DNA of 64,000 bases from CAYRTD01 sp964528675 (GTDB lineage Bacteria; Bacteroidota; Bacteroidia; Bacteroidales; GCA-2748055): positions 1 to 64,000 of the forward strand of contig CAZGTU010000015.1 in the NCBI GenBank assembly GCA_964528675.1, written 5' to 3'. Below are positions 53,758 to 62,935 of this stretch, in pieces (position 1 is the stretch's first letter; the number at the start of each line of letters is the position of its first letter). The position numbers were made by a program, and so were the translations under genes. The notes beneath the pieces were generated by a model. It ran no database searches and was not told the DNA's origin. It was given only the letters and a program-made list of their open reading frames with translations.

Positions 53758-53884
53758 GAGACTGTCTAAAAAGTCTACTTGATTCGCAAAGAACTTTCAT
53801 GTTATAAGCCATTCTCTTTACTTCCATTGCCCTTTTAATTTTTACATTGTAGAATTCATATGAAATATTGAGGAAGAATTTCAC
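53758..53884 (-). mobile_element. Insertion-sequence remnant (IS1182-like end plus transposase tail)
   Basis: The left end GAGACTGTCTAAAAAGTCTA then CTTG is at 53758-53781. Just inside it a minus-strand frame ends RAMEVKRMAYNMKVLCESSR, which resembles the C-terminus of IS1182 transposases. Upstream the frame is broken by stops. The rest of the 53717-54059 gap has no gene. Confidence 0.5.
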
Positions 53885-54059
53885 ATTGATTCAGAATTCA
53901 CTTTCTTCACTTTGCGTGTTGATTATTCTCGAAAAGGCTGATTCAGCGAGCAGTAACTGCAGTATTTTTTTAAAACCAGATTAATCAGGAATTGGAATAT
54001 TTATTGTCTCAGCAATTTAAAAGTAAACCCGATTCTAATTCTTATAATTTCTTTACGAT

Positions 54060-55499
54060 ATGAAAATAAAATACATAGCCACCTATTTTTTAACAGCCCT
54101 TGCGGGTGGATTGGTAGCAGTTTTTCTGCAAAACAGCATTCAAAATTCTTCCGAGAACACCCATCCAACCAATGAACAACAGAATGCAATTCCTGCTCAA
54201 TTGCCTGCCGATTTTGAGCCGGATAATCTTGATTTCAGAAAAGCCGCTAACAGAACGGTGCATGCAGTGGTACATGTAAAGACCACGCGTGAAAGAGACA
54301 AAAAAGAAGTAACCTCCCCATATGAATTTTTCTTCGAAGAAAATCCACAACAGAAAGAACCCTCCCCTGCAGTTGGCTTTGGATCAGGTGTAATTATATC
54401 TAAAGATGGTTATATAGTAACAAACAACCATGTAATCAGAAAAGCCGATAAAATTGAAGTGACCCTGAATGATCAGCGCAGTTATCAGGCAAATGTAAAA
54501 GGTAAAGATCCAAATACGGATATTGCAGTTCTTAAGATTGAGGAAACAAATCTGCCATATCTGGAACTTGGAAATTCAAATGAAGTAATAATCGGAGACT
54601 GGGTCCTGGCTGTAGGAAATCCATTCGGTCTCACTTCATCTGTCACTGCAGGAATTATCAGTGCTAAAGAGCGAAATCTCGGAGTTTTGCAGCAAGGTGA
54701 AATGCCTGTTGAATCCTTTCTCCAGACCGACGCCGCCGTTAATGTCGGAAACAGCGGCGGAGCCCTGGTTAACCTTAGAGGGGAACTAATTGGGATTCCT
54801 ACCCTGATCATATCGCCCAACCAAACCAATATCGGAACTGCCTTTGCTGTACCTTCAAATATTTTGAAAAGAGTTAAAGATGATATAATTGAGTATGGTG
54901 AAGTAAGAAGAGGGGTCCTTGGTGTAAGCATCAGAGAACTTAACTCTGACCTTGCCAAAGAAATGGGAATTGATAAGATAGAAGGTATATATGTAGCACG
55001 GGTTATCGATGATGGTCCGGCAGATGAGGCAGGATTGCAAAAGGGAGATATAATTCTTGAAGTGGAGGAAACTGCGGTTAACAACACTGCAGAATTACAA
55101 AAGCAGATAAGCGCTCATCAACCTGGTGATGAGATAGAAATGAAAATCAAGAGAAACGGAAACATAAACACGATTACTGCAGAATTGATCAGCACCGAGA
55201 AACAAACTGAACTTCTTCATCAGCAAAAAGAAACTCTCCTTGGAGCAAGCTTTCAGATGGCCCCTCAAGATTTGAAAGAAAAACTCAATCTGAGAGTAGG
55301 GGTACAGGTCATCGATATCGGAGATGGTCCCTTACAGGCTGCTGATATAAAAGAAGGTTTTATTATAGTATACATCAATAAGCAACCTGTAAGGCAACCA
55401 ATTGATATTGTGCGCTTACTGGAAGATTATTCAGGCAATATATATATGGAAGGGATGTATCCGGATGGCACAAGTATGATCTATACATTCAGTATTTAA
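54060..55499 (+). CDS. htrA: HtrA/DegP-type periplasmic serine protease
   Basis: 479 residues with a signal anchor (about 5-25), a trypsin-like domain with catalytic His124 (TNNHVI), Asp154 (TDIAVLKI) and Ser232 (GNSGGAL), and a PDZ domain at about 275-370 (IYVARVIDDGPADEAGLQKGDIIL). A shorter second PDZ-like region follows (GVQVIDIGDGPLQAADIKEGFIIVYIN). It degrades or refolds damaged envelope proteins. Monocistronic. Confidence 0.95.
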   Translation: MKIKYIATYFLTALAGGLVAVFLQNSIQNSSENTHPTNEQQNAIPAQLPADFEPDNLDFRKAANRTVHAVVHVKTTRERDKKEVTSPYEFFFEENPQQKEPSPAVGFGSGVIISKDGYIVTNNHVIRKADKIEVTLNDQRSYQANVKGKDPNTDIAVLKIEETNLPYLELGNSNEVIIGDWVLAVGNPFGLTSSVTAGIISAKERNLGVLQQGEMPVESFLQTDAAVNVGNSGGALVNLRGELIGIPTLIISPNQTNIGTAFAVPSNILKRVKDDIIEYGEVRRGVLGVSIRELNSDLAKEMGIDKIEGIYVARVIDDGPADEAGLQKGDIILEVEETAVNNTAELQKQISAHQPGDEIEMKIKRNGNINTITAELISTEKQTELLHQQKETLLGASFQMAPQDLKEKLNLRVGVQVIDIGDGPLQAADIKEGFIIVYINKQPVRQPIDIVRLLEDYSGNIYMEGMYPDGTSMIYTFSI

Positions 55500-55660
55500 C
55501 CTTAGCAGACCCAGAGGGTTTCAGGGTTTAATGGTTGAGTTGAAGATTAAACTTAAATACCTGTTTTTGCATAACTTATAAAGCTTGTTATATGATAGAC
55601 CAATTGTCGGTTACCGATTACTGTATTCTCACCACAGATATTCACAGATTATTTATTATT

Positions 55661-55740
55661 AAGGGATTAAGGGATTAAGGGATTAGGGGATTAGGGGATT
55701 AAGGGATTAGGGGATTAGGGGATTAAGGGATTACGGGATT
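55661..55740 (-). repeat. Octamer tandem repeat, ten units
   Basis: Ten eight-base units of AAGGGATT / AGGGGATT (one ACGGGATT), the reverse complement of the AATCCCTT array at 18771. It ends in ACGCTCACC, the junction to the palindromic element. Confidence 0.93.
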
Positions 55741-55850
55741 ACGCTCACCGCTCTTCGGTCCCTGAGCGACAGTCGAAGGGCCGCTCACCTCCTCTTCGGT
55801 CCCTGAGCGGCGGTTGCTGAGCGTAGCCGAAGTAAGTCGAAGGGCCGTTT
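55741..55850 (-). repeat. Dispersed palindromic element, copy 2 (two units)
   Basis: Reverse complement of 18697-18770 plus an extra shorter unit (CCCTTCGACTGTCGCTCAGG...). Hairpin CCCT-CGAC-GTCG-AGGG is perfect in the second unit. Orientation relative to the octamer array is the same as in copy 1. Confidence 0.9.
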
Positions 55851-55860
55851 ACCCTCTTCC

Positions 55861-55893
55861 TCTATGGTCTATCGTCCATGGTCTATGGTCCAC
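55861..55893 (-). repeat. Heptamer tandem repeat (TCCATGG/TCTATGG)
   Basis: About four seven-base units TCTATGG, TCTATCG, TCCATGG, TCTATGG. On the other strand these are the CCATGGA/CCATAGA units of 37438-37479. Confidence 0.85.
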
Positions 55894-55971
55894 TCCACCG
55901 CTTCCTTCCAGCTTTCAGATTCCAGCTTCTTCAAAGATCCCTCGACTATCGCTCGGGATTAAATTCATCTA

Positions 55972-56028
55972 CTGTTTCCAGTTCGCTTACCTCGACTCCG
56001 CTCGGCAACCAGTTGCTCCTGGAAACAG
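55972..56028. repeat. Inverted repeat after the aldehyde dehydrogenase gene
   Basis: CTGTTTCCAG at 55972-55981 and CTGGAAACAG at 56019-56028 form a 10-bp perfect stem around a 37-base loop. It begins 7 bases after the stop codon on the minus strand. No T tract follows, so terminator activity is doubtful. Confidence 0.55.
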
Positions 56029-56035
56029 GGATTCA

Positions 56036-57400
56036 TTAAACATCATACCACAACGACTTCTTATTGGTAAACTCCCGGCATCCTTCACCGGCCATTTCAC
56101 GGCCTAATCCGGATTTTTTTACACCTCCGAACGGAAGTTCAGGTCTTGAATGTACTTCATCATTCAAATAAATTATTCCTGCCTGGACCTTCCGGGCCAT
56201 TTTCATACCTCTCTCCAGATCAACTGTCCAGATGGAAGCACCCAGACCATAATCTGTATCATTGGCAATCCTTACTGCTTCTATCCCATCAGGAACTTTA
56301 AATACTGAAGCTACAGGTCCAAATAATTCGTCTTCATAGGCCGGAGATCCTTCTTGAATATCAGTAATGATCATTGGATTGATAAAAGCTCCGTCAACGG
56401 GTGCTTTATCGCCTTTCCAGTATATTTTTGCACCTTTCTCTACAGATTGGTCTACCTGCCGGACCAGGTTTTCTTTTTGTTCCTTGCTTACCATTGAGGC
56501 ATAATCGCTGTTTTCATCGAGTGGGTCACCAAAATTCCAGCTTTCAAGTTCTTTTTTAAATTCTTCAAGAAACTCATCTGCAATATTCTCATGAAGAATA
56601 AAGCGTTTTGCCGCATCACAGCTCTGACCAAAATTTTTCATTCTCGATTTGACTCCTGATTTTGCTGCTTCTTTAACATCTGCATCTTCAAGTACGATAA
56701 AGGGATCACTTCCTCCCAGTTCCAATACCACTTTCTTGATGTGTCTTCCGGCATGTTCCGCTACATCCGATCCGGCAGCTATCCCACCGGTAAGACTTAC
56801 GCCCTGAACACGGAAGTCCTTAATTACATGATTGATGTTAGAAGAAGAGGTAATCAGTTTTTGAAAAACACCGCCCGGGAAACATGCTTTATCGAAGATC
56901 TCTTCAATCTTTTTTGAACATGCCGGCACATCGGATGAATGTTTAAGAATAATGACATTACCGGCCATGAGGGTAGTGGCAGCAAAACGAAAGAACTGCC
57001 AGAAAGGATAATTCCAGGGCATGATAGCCAGAACAACCCCCATTGGCTCGTAAATAATCTGTCCCTCTCCTTCTCCCGCTTTGGTTATCTCTTCCTTCAG
57101 ATATTTTTCACCATGTTCGGCAAAATACTCGAGAGCCATGGCAGATTTATCCACCTCCTTCTTCGATTCTTTTATTACTTTGCCCATCTCCTGGCTAATC
57201 AATGTAGCATATTCTTCCTTGTTTTCTTTTAGTTCGGATGCCAGATTTCTGAGAAAACGACTGCGATCTTCAAATTCTGTCTGCCGCCAGGCAGTAAAGC
57301 CTTCCATGGCATAATTCAGAAAATTTTCAATTTCTTCAACTTTTAGCTGATTGAATTCTCCAATGACTTCGTTATTATAAGGATTTCTGGATTTTAACAT
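56036..57400 (-). CDS. NAD(P)-dependent aldehyde dehydrogenase (succinate-semialdehyde type)
   Basis: 454 residues from the ATG at 57400; the in-frame TTG at 57409 is less likely. All catalytic parts are visible: Asn130 in IMPWNYPFW, Glu227 in VVLELGGSDPF, active Cys261 in NFGQSCDAAKRFILH, and PFGGVKKSGLGRE near the end. It oxidises an aldehyde such as succinate semialdehyde to the acid. A strong palindrome lies 67-118 bases upstream of the start. Confidence 0.95.
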   Translation of the reverse strand: MLKSRNPYNNEVIGEFNQLKVEEIENFLNYAMEGFTAWRQTEFEDRSRFLRNLASELKENKEEYATLISQEMGKVIKESKKEVDKSAMALEYFAEHGEKYLKEEITKAGEGEGQIIYEPMGVVLAIMPWNYPFWQFFRFAATTLMAGNVIILKHSSDVPACSKKIEEIFDKACFPGGVFQKLITSSSNINHVIKDFRVQGVSLTGGIAAGSDVAEHAGRHIKKVVLELGGSDPFIVLEDADVKEAAKSGVKSRMKNFGQSCDAAKRFILHENIADEFLEEFKKELESWNFGDPLDENSDYASMVSKEQKENLVRQVDQSVEKGAKIYWKGDKAPVDGAFINPMIITDIQEGSPAYEDELFGPVASVFKVPDGIEAVRIANDTDYGLGASIWTVDLERGMKMARKVQAGIIYLNDEVHSRPELPFGGVKKSGLGREMAGEGCREFTNKKSLWYDV

Positions 57401-57466
57401 AACAGGCAATTTTTTGGGTTTATTTAAATTTTATTTAGTTCTTCTTTGGAGAATTAACTGAAACGA

Positions 57467-57518
57467 CAGATTTTTATCTATTATACCCCATCCCTAAAGG
57501 GAGAATAGATAAAAATCT
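57467..57518. promoter_or_regulatory. Long perfect palindrome upstream of the aldehyde dehydrogenase
   Basis: AGATTTTTATCTATT (57468-57482) and AATAGATAAAAATCT (57504-57518) are perfect 15-base inverted arms around 21 bases that hold a smaller CCC-TAAA-GGG hairpin. It lies between the ATG of the aldehyde dehydrogenase (57400, minus) and the small frame ending at 57539. It could be an operator, an RNA structure in the leader, or a bidirectional terminator without T tract. Confidence 0.55.
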
Positions 57519-57538
57519 TACTGTTCTGCCCAGACGGA

Positions 57539-57811
57539 TCAGAATAAAACAGTATGATTTTTGTAATCTGTCACAGTATAATTAGAAACCAAAAAATAAT
57601 TTCTAATTCTATGGTAGCCAAAAAATGTGCCTTTATATAATGAATATTTTATATCACTGTTAGATAGATGTTTAAATGTTGACAATAATTCTCCGGCAAA
57701 AGAAAAAGCGAGTAGTTCTTTATGAATTGTGGAAATTCCTCCCACTTTTTCCAACAATATCAGCATCAGAATTAGAAGGCTTATTGATGTAATATATATT
57801 TTTATACCCAA
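57539..57811 (-). CDS. Small putative exported protein
   Basis: 90 residues: hydrophobic N-terminus (about 5-20), then a basic, aromatic-rich part ending NYFLVSNYTVTDYKNHTVLF. No recognised family. It sits in a 441-base gap between divergent genes, so a short real gene is possible, but AT-rich composition could also produce the frame by chance. No clear ribosome-binding site. Confidence 0.35.
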   Translation of the reverse strand: MGIKIYITSISLLILMLILLEKVGGISTIHKELLAFSFAGELLSTFKHLSNSDIKYSLYKGTFFGYHRIRNYFLVSNYTVTDYKNHTVLF

Positions 57812-57841
57812 TAATTAGATTAACCTTAATACCCGGATAAT

Positions 57842-59668
57842 ATGAAAAAAATTGTCACTTATCTTGCAATAATAATAAGCACTGTTTTTAGCTGTGTCAG
57901 TACTGAAAATAAGGAGGAAAAACTCAGCATTGAAGGCTGGAATATCTTATCCGACAATGAAAGACTGGCTGAACAGGTAATTGAAAAAGCAGGAGAATAC
58001 GAGCTTAACCACCTTCAATTGTCCCATCACATTGTCATGGATCTACGCCACGTAAAGAATCCCGATAAAGCTGCACTGGTTAACAGATTGAGTGAAAAAG
58101 CTCATGAAGAAGGCATTAAAGAAGTATGCATATGGGATCATACACTTTATGGCCTTGATTATTATCCTGATGAATTCAGAACCGGACCGGATAACCTGCT
58201 GAATCTTGATAATCCGGATTTGTGGCGCTGGATCAAAGATGATTACCGTGAAATGCTCGAACTCGTGCCGGGAGTGGACGGGATTATACTGACTTTTATT
58301 GAAACCGGGGCACATATTGAAGATCAATATTCTGAAATATTGACCAAAGAAGAAGAAAAGCTGGCTACCATTGTTGACACCCTCGCTTCCATAATTATCG
58401 ATGAATATGATAAATCACTGTACATAAGGACCTTCGTTTATAACAAAGCGGAACTCTCCAGTATGCTGAATTGCATAAATCTTATCCAGCATCCGGATAT
58501 TAAAGTAATGACCAAGGAAGTACCACACGATTTCTTTCTCACACATCCTGTAGCGGAATTTGTGAAAGAAATAAAATTTCCTACCATCATTGAATTCGAT
58601 GCCGCCCACGAATATAATGGTCAGGGCATTATAACAAGTATGTTTCCAGAGGTACACTTGAAAAGATGGGAATACTACAAAAATCTTCCTAACATTACTG
58701 GTTATGTAGCCCGCACCGATCGTTTCAATAACACTACCATAATCAATAATCCGGCAGAGATTAATCTTTTTGCCTTGCATCAATCATTCAACCGTAAATC
58801 AGACATTGATTCCATTTATAGTCAGTTCATTGAAAAAGAATATGGTAGTGCCGCTACCCCTTACCTGGTACCGGCTTTTAAACTCGCCTACCCTATTATC
58901 AGCTCTTCTTTTTATACACTGGGATTGAATATAAACTCTCATTCCAGGCTCGATTATCTGGATAATTCTTCATATCAAAGACATGTTTCCGGTAAATGGA
59001 TGGATGATCCGATAATCACAATTAAAAAAGGAATTAATGAAGAATTTCATTACTGGAAAGATATTGTCAATCATCTATCATTGCCATGGTATAAGAGAAA
59101 AGAAGGCACTCAGCTTGCTCAGGAAAGCCCATGGGTATTGGAAAAGAACTGGCTGAAACCGGAAGAATTAATGAATGAAACCTATTTAAGATATGTTTTG
59201 AAAGAAAAGAAATACGGAGTTGAGAAAGCCAGGGAAGCGCTTGAAATGGTGAAAGCCGCAGCTCCGTTTGTTCAAAATGCTGAGAAATATGATACGCTTC
59301 TGCATGTATATGAAAGAACAAAGTTAACGGTTCGCCTCTATGAATCGGTAGCAAAACTATTTTTTGGTTATCGGGTGTTCGCCAGGGGTGAAGAATTCAG
59401 GACCGATTATGTCAGAGATATTCTGGAGGAAGGATTAACGGATACAAAGTCCATCGCCCTGGAGATGAAAAAATATCCATGGAAAGGTCCAAAAGGACAG
59501 TATGACTGGGAGGAAGACATTTACAGAGCATTGTCATATTACAATGCAGTAAAAACGAGAACATCCGATACCTATTACCGGGGATTTTTCCCTTATTTTC
59601 CCTGGAAGGGCTTATCTGAGGAAGAAAGAGAAAAAATATGGATGAAAGCAAAGTTAGAGATAGAATAG
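57842..59668 (+). CDS. Lipoprotein with glycoside-hydrolase-like TIM barrel
   Basis: 608 residues with lipobox TVFSC at about residue 18. The central part reads like a hydrolase barrel related to alpha-glucuronidase-type families (LNHLQLSHHIVMDLRHVKN, EVCIWDHTLYGLDYYPDEF, VDGIILTFIETGAHIED, PTIIEFDAAHEYNGQG), followed by a helical end. The Glu in FIETG and IIEFD are possible catalytic acids. I cannot fix the family with certainty. First gene of a run of three on this strand. Confidence 0.75.
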   Translation: MKKIVTYLAIIISTVFSCVSTENKEEKLSIEGWNILSDNERLAEQVIEKAGEYELNHLQLSHHIVMDLRHVKNPDKAALVNRLSEKAHEEGIKEVCIWDHTLYGLDYYPDEFRTGPDNLLNLDNPDLWRWIKDDYREMLELVPGVDGIILTFIETGAHIEDQYSEILTKEEEKLATIVDTLASIIIDEYDKSLYIRTFVYNKAELSSMLNCINLIQHPDIKVMTKEVPHDFFLTHPVAEFVKEIKFPTIIEFDAAHEYNGQGIITSMFPEVHLKRWEYYKNLPNITGYVARTDRFNNTTIINNPAEINLFALHQSFNRKSDIDSIYSQFIEKEYGSAATPYLVPAFKLAYPIISSSFYTLGLNINSHSRLDYLDNSSYQRHVSGKWMDDPIITIKKGINEEFHYWKDIVNHLSLPWYKRKEGTQLAQESPWVLEKNWLKPEELMNETYLRYVLKEKKYGVEKAREALEMVKAAAPFVQNAEKYDTLLHVYERTKLTVRLYESVAKLFFGYRVFARGEEFRTDYVRDILEEGLTDTKSIALEMKKYPWKGPKGQYDWEEDIYRALSYYNAVKTRTSDTYYRGFFPYFPWKGLSEEEREKIWMKAKLEIE

Positions 59669-59707
59669 AATAATTGTATTTTCGTTATTTAAAAACATTA
59701 AGCCCGA

Positions 59708-60673
59708 ATGACTGCAAATAAACATTTTCTTAAATACTTTCATTTGGTTTCAATATCTTTTTCAAGAAATTGGATAACAATTACAGTACTGATTTTTCTA
59801 ATGTCATCTCAGAACTTACAAGCCGTCAAATTTGAAGAAGACGCATTAATCAGTTATATTCCTGGCAATTACAGTGCATATTCCAATTGTATTTATACTA
59901 CTGAGGACTCAGTTATCTTCACACAATTGATGAAAAAAGCCCTTGAATCAGACTGGCAAACATTAACCCTTCAGGAAGTGATTGAGAAAATTGCCACCCA
60001 TTTCCTTGATTATCCTTATAAAGCGGGTACACTGGAACATGATGGTCAAGAAACCTTGATTATCAATCTCAGGGAATTTGATTGCACTACATTCATTGAA
60101 AATGTAATCGTTCTTTCCCAGAATATTAGTAATCAAAAATTTTCATTTCAGGAATATTGCGATCAGTTGAAAATGATAAGGTATCGTGGGGGAATTATTG
60201 ATCGATATCCCTCCCGATTGCATTATTTCAGTGATTGGCTATACGATAATGAGAAAAAAGATCTTGTTAAGGTCGTGGACTTTTCTGAACATTCTGTGCC
60301 CCTGGGTAAGGAAATTAATTTCATGAGTACACATACAGACAGTTATGACAAGCTGAACAGAAATCAGTATTTTGCAGATGAAATAAAGACCTGGGAAGCA
60401 GCCATCAACAACCGGATTTTTAATTATATTCCACAGGAAGAGATCAACCGGGCAGCTTCCGGTATTCAATCAGGTGATCTGATCGCAATAACAACCGGCA
60501 TAGATGGCCTTGACATCATGCACACCGGTTTTTCCATTATAATAAACGGTGAGCTACATCTTATTCATGCCTCCTCTGACGCAAAAAAAGTAATAATTTC
60601 AGATAAAAGTCTACATGATAAAATAAATGACAACAAGCTTATGTCAGGGATTGTAGTTGCCCTGGTTAAATAA
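59708..60673 (+). CDS. DUF1460 amidase-like protein
   Basis: 321 residues with an N-terminal hydrophobic signal (about 22-38). DUF1460 core from about 90: Cys126 in REFDCTTFIENV, RGGIIDRYPSRLHYFSDWL, QSGDLIAITT, His in DIMHTGFSI and HLIHASS. The family has an NlpC/P60-like fold and the first structures suggest N-acetylmuramoyl-L-alanine amidase-like or related activity on peptidoglycan. It precedes the metallophosphoesterase gene by 8 bases. Confidence 0.92.
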   Translation: MTANKHFLKYFHLVSISFSRNWITITVLIFLMSSQNLQAVKFEEDALISYIPGNYSAYSNCIYTTEDSVIFTQLMKKALESDWQTLTLQEVIEKIATHFLDYPYKAGTLEHDGQETLIINLREFDCTTFIENVIVLSQNISNQKFSFQEYCDQLKMIRYRGGIIDRYPSRLHYFSDWLYDNEKKDLVKVVDFSEHSVPLGKEINFMSTHTDSYDKLNRNQYFADEIKTWEAAINNRIFNYIPQEEINRAASGIQSGDLIAITTGIDGLDIMHTGFSIIINGELHLIHASSDAKKVIISDKSLHDKINDNKLMSGIVVALVK

Positions 60674-60681
60674 ATGACATC

Positions 60682-62928
60682 ATGAAGAGAAGAAAATTTA
60701 TCCGAAATGCCAGCCTGGGAACTTCAGGCCTTTTTATAGCTGGAAATCAAATCAATAAACAATCTCTGAAATTAAATTCAGATATCCCTGTACTGAAAAA
60801 GGTAGAAAAATTTGAAGACATTCTCAGCAGAGACGGAGAGGTAATGCTCCGGATTGAATTTTTCGACACAGGTTTAACCGGAAGAACAGATTATGAGTCG
60901 GGAATCAAAGTTAAAAACGGAATCCTGAGAAAGGTGAAAAGCTATTTCTTCGAACATCATGAAGATAATTATGATCAGGAAGACCATACTTATTCCGGAA
61001 CGGCCGGGGCAGGTACTTCTGACATTCTTGTTTTATGGATCAGTGAGCCTTCACCTGAAACAAAGCTGCAAATCAGGGGGGAAAATAACAATGCCCGTTT
61101 TACCCTCGCGGAACTAATCGAAGAAAAAGAGATGGTATTGGAGGATGAAGATTCCAGCGTAAGTATCAATTATCTTCTTGATAAAGAGACCGGCAAAATC
61201 AATCCCGAAGATTATGGTATCCGCACTGATTCAGATAAATTCACCTTTACTTTGATGGCTGATCCCCAGGGGGGAGATCCGTTCCTTAATGGGGAGTCCA
61301 ATGCAAGGATGAGGATTCATAACACCTGGGTAGAAGAAAGTATTCGCCTGGTAAACGAGCTGACACCCTCTCCCCTTTTCACTCTAATGGTAGGAGATAT
61401 TGTAGACGGACAAGGTCCCGAGGGATATTTCACCGCTATGGAAAAATACTTTGCCAGGCTCAAAACCCCGGTGCTCTACGAGATTGGGAATCATGAATCC
61501 AGGTATAATTCAAAATTTGAACCAGGGTATACCCAGGAAGCTTTTCGTAATTATTATGAATCCCAGATGAGGATAAACGGAATGGATAAATTGCTCTATT
61601 CCTTCGATCTTGGTAAATGGCATTTCATTGTCTGGCCTGATCCGCTTAGAAGCCGGTTCTGGGAAAGACATCCCCATTATTTTGATTGGCTGGAGGATGA
61701 TCTGGAGAAACATAAAAACATGCCTGTGATGGTTTTTCATCATGTCCCGGCGCATCCCATCGGTATTAACCCGCTTACAGAGTACGCAGAGTCACCTTAT
61801 GTTAAAAGAACGTTTACCGATATACTTGCCAAGCATGGAAATGTAAAATACATACTCAGCGGTCACGTGCATATCCCCTTGCGTGCTTCCATAAAAACAG
61901 CAGTTGAATATAAAGGCATGAAGTTCATCAACCTGCCGGCAGCCGGTTATCGCCCGCGTGCATTCGGGGAACAGGATCTTTACGGAGGTGTCACTGAAGG
62001 AATAGCCATCGTAAACATTGATAATGACAATGCAAGCATTGTATTCAAAAATGTAATGAATGATATTTATACCTATCCGGAAACTTTCAGGAAACTGGAT
62101 GTCGATACTTATCCCTTCTGGTTTAAATACAGATGGGAATTACCTAAAAATGAAAAGTTGCTGAACGGGAATTTTGAAGAAGGATTAAAGCACTGGAAGA
62201 AAAGATATTTTTATGAGGAAGATGAGGAACCCTCAAACATTCAGGAGGTCAGAACTCTGCCAACCTCAGGAAAAAAGGCTCTCTACCTTTTCAATACCAA
62301 AAGAGGATTTGATACCGCAGGCCAGGATCGTTTGCCCCAAACTCTCAACCGTGTAGCCCAGGTAATTGATATAAAACCCGGAAATGAAGCTTTGCTTAAG
62401 CTAAATTACATGCCGGAAAATGATATTTTCAATATAGAAAACCGCAGCAGTTTTTACATCTGGCTGGAAGGATATGAAAAATCCACCAAACGAATGAATA
62501 TTGTTTATGCACCGGGCTATCATTTCTTTAGCATTGAAAGAAATTACAGTCAGCATAAGCTGGTAGACCCAATGCGGATGGACCTTCCTGCAGAACCGGG
62601 AAAATGGCATAAATTAGTGATGAATCCCTGGAAAGATTTCCGGGAAACCACTGAAATGAAAAATTTCTTTCTTGATAATATCGACCGGTTTATTGTTAAT
62701 CTGGGCGTATGGACCATTAATGACGGATATCAGCAAAGGACCGGGGTTTATTTTTCTGATGTACACCTTGAAATTGTACAACCGGGTGATCAGACGGTAA
62801 GTAATGCTGATGGTATCGACTTACAAGCCAAAGACAACAGTTATATGATATGGGGTGGTGCAGAACATGTTGCGGGAGAGCATATTGTATTCAGATCGGA
62901 TATGGATTTTTACGGCAAAAAGGAATAG
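60682..62928 (+). CDS. Calcineurin-like metallophosphoesterase, Tat-exported
   Basis: 748 residues. A twin-arginine signal KRRKFIRNASLG is followed by an N-terminal beta domain and then the phosphoesterase core: FTLMADPQ (D), LMVGDIVDGQG (GD), IGNHESR (GNHE), VFHHVPAHP and SGHVHIP. That is the full five-motif metal site, apart from the first motif lacking the usual DxH. A C-terminal carbohydrate-binding-like region ends the protein (from about 490). It probably acts on phosphate esters outside the cytoplasm. Co-transcribed with the DUF1460 gene. Confidence 0.9.
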   Translation: MKRRKFIRNASLGTSGLFIAGNQINKQSLKLNSDIPVLKKVEKFEDILSRDGEVMLRIEFFDTGLTGRTDYESGIKVKNGILRKVKSYFFEHHEDNYDQEDHTYSGTAGAGTSDILVLWISEPSPETKLQIRGENNNARFTLAELIEEKEMVLEDEDSSVSINYLLDKETGKINPEDYGIRTDSDKFTFTLMADPQGGDPFLNGESNARMRIHNTWVEESIRLVNELTPSPLFTLMVGDIVDGQGPEGYFTAMEKYFARLKTPVLYEIGNHESRYNSKFEPGYTQEAFRNYYESQMRINGMDKLLYSFDLGKWHFIVWPDPLRSRFWERHPHYFDWLEDDLEKHKNMPVMVFHHVPAHPIGINPLTEYAESPYVKRTFTDILAKHGNVKYILSGHVHIPLRASIKTAVEYKGMKFINLPAAGYRPRAFGEQDLYGGVTEGIAIVNIDNDNASIVFKNVMNDIYTYPETFRKLDVDTYPFWFKYRWELPKNEKLLNGNFEEGLKHWKKRYFYEEDEEPSNIQEVRTLPTSGKKALYLFNTKRGFDTAGQDRLPQTLNRVAQVIDIKPGNEALLKLNYMPENDIFNIENRSSFYIWLEGYEKSTKRMNIVYAPGYHFFSIERNYSQHKLVDPMRMDLPAEPGKWHKLVMNPWKDFRETTEMKNFFLDNIDRFIVNLGVWTINDGYQQRTGVYFSDVHLEIVQPGDQTVSNADGIDLQAKDNSYMIWGGAEHVAGEHIVFRSDMDFYGKKE

Positions 62929-62935
62929 GAAAATT

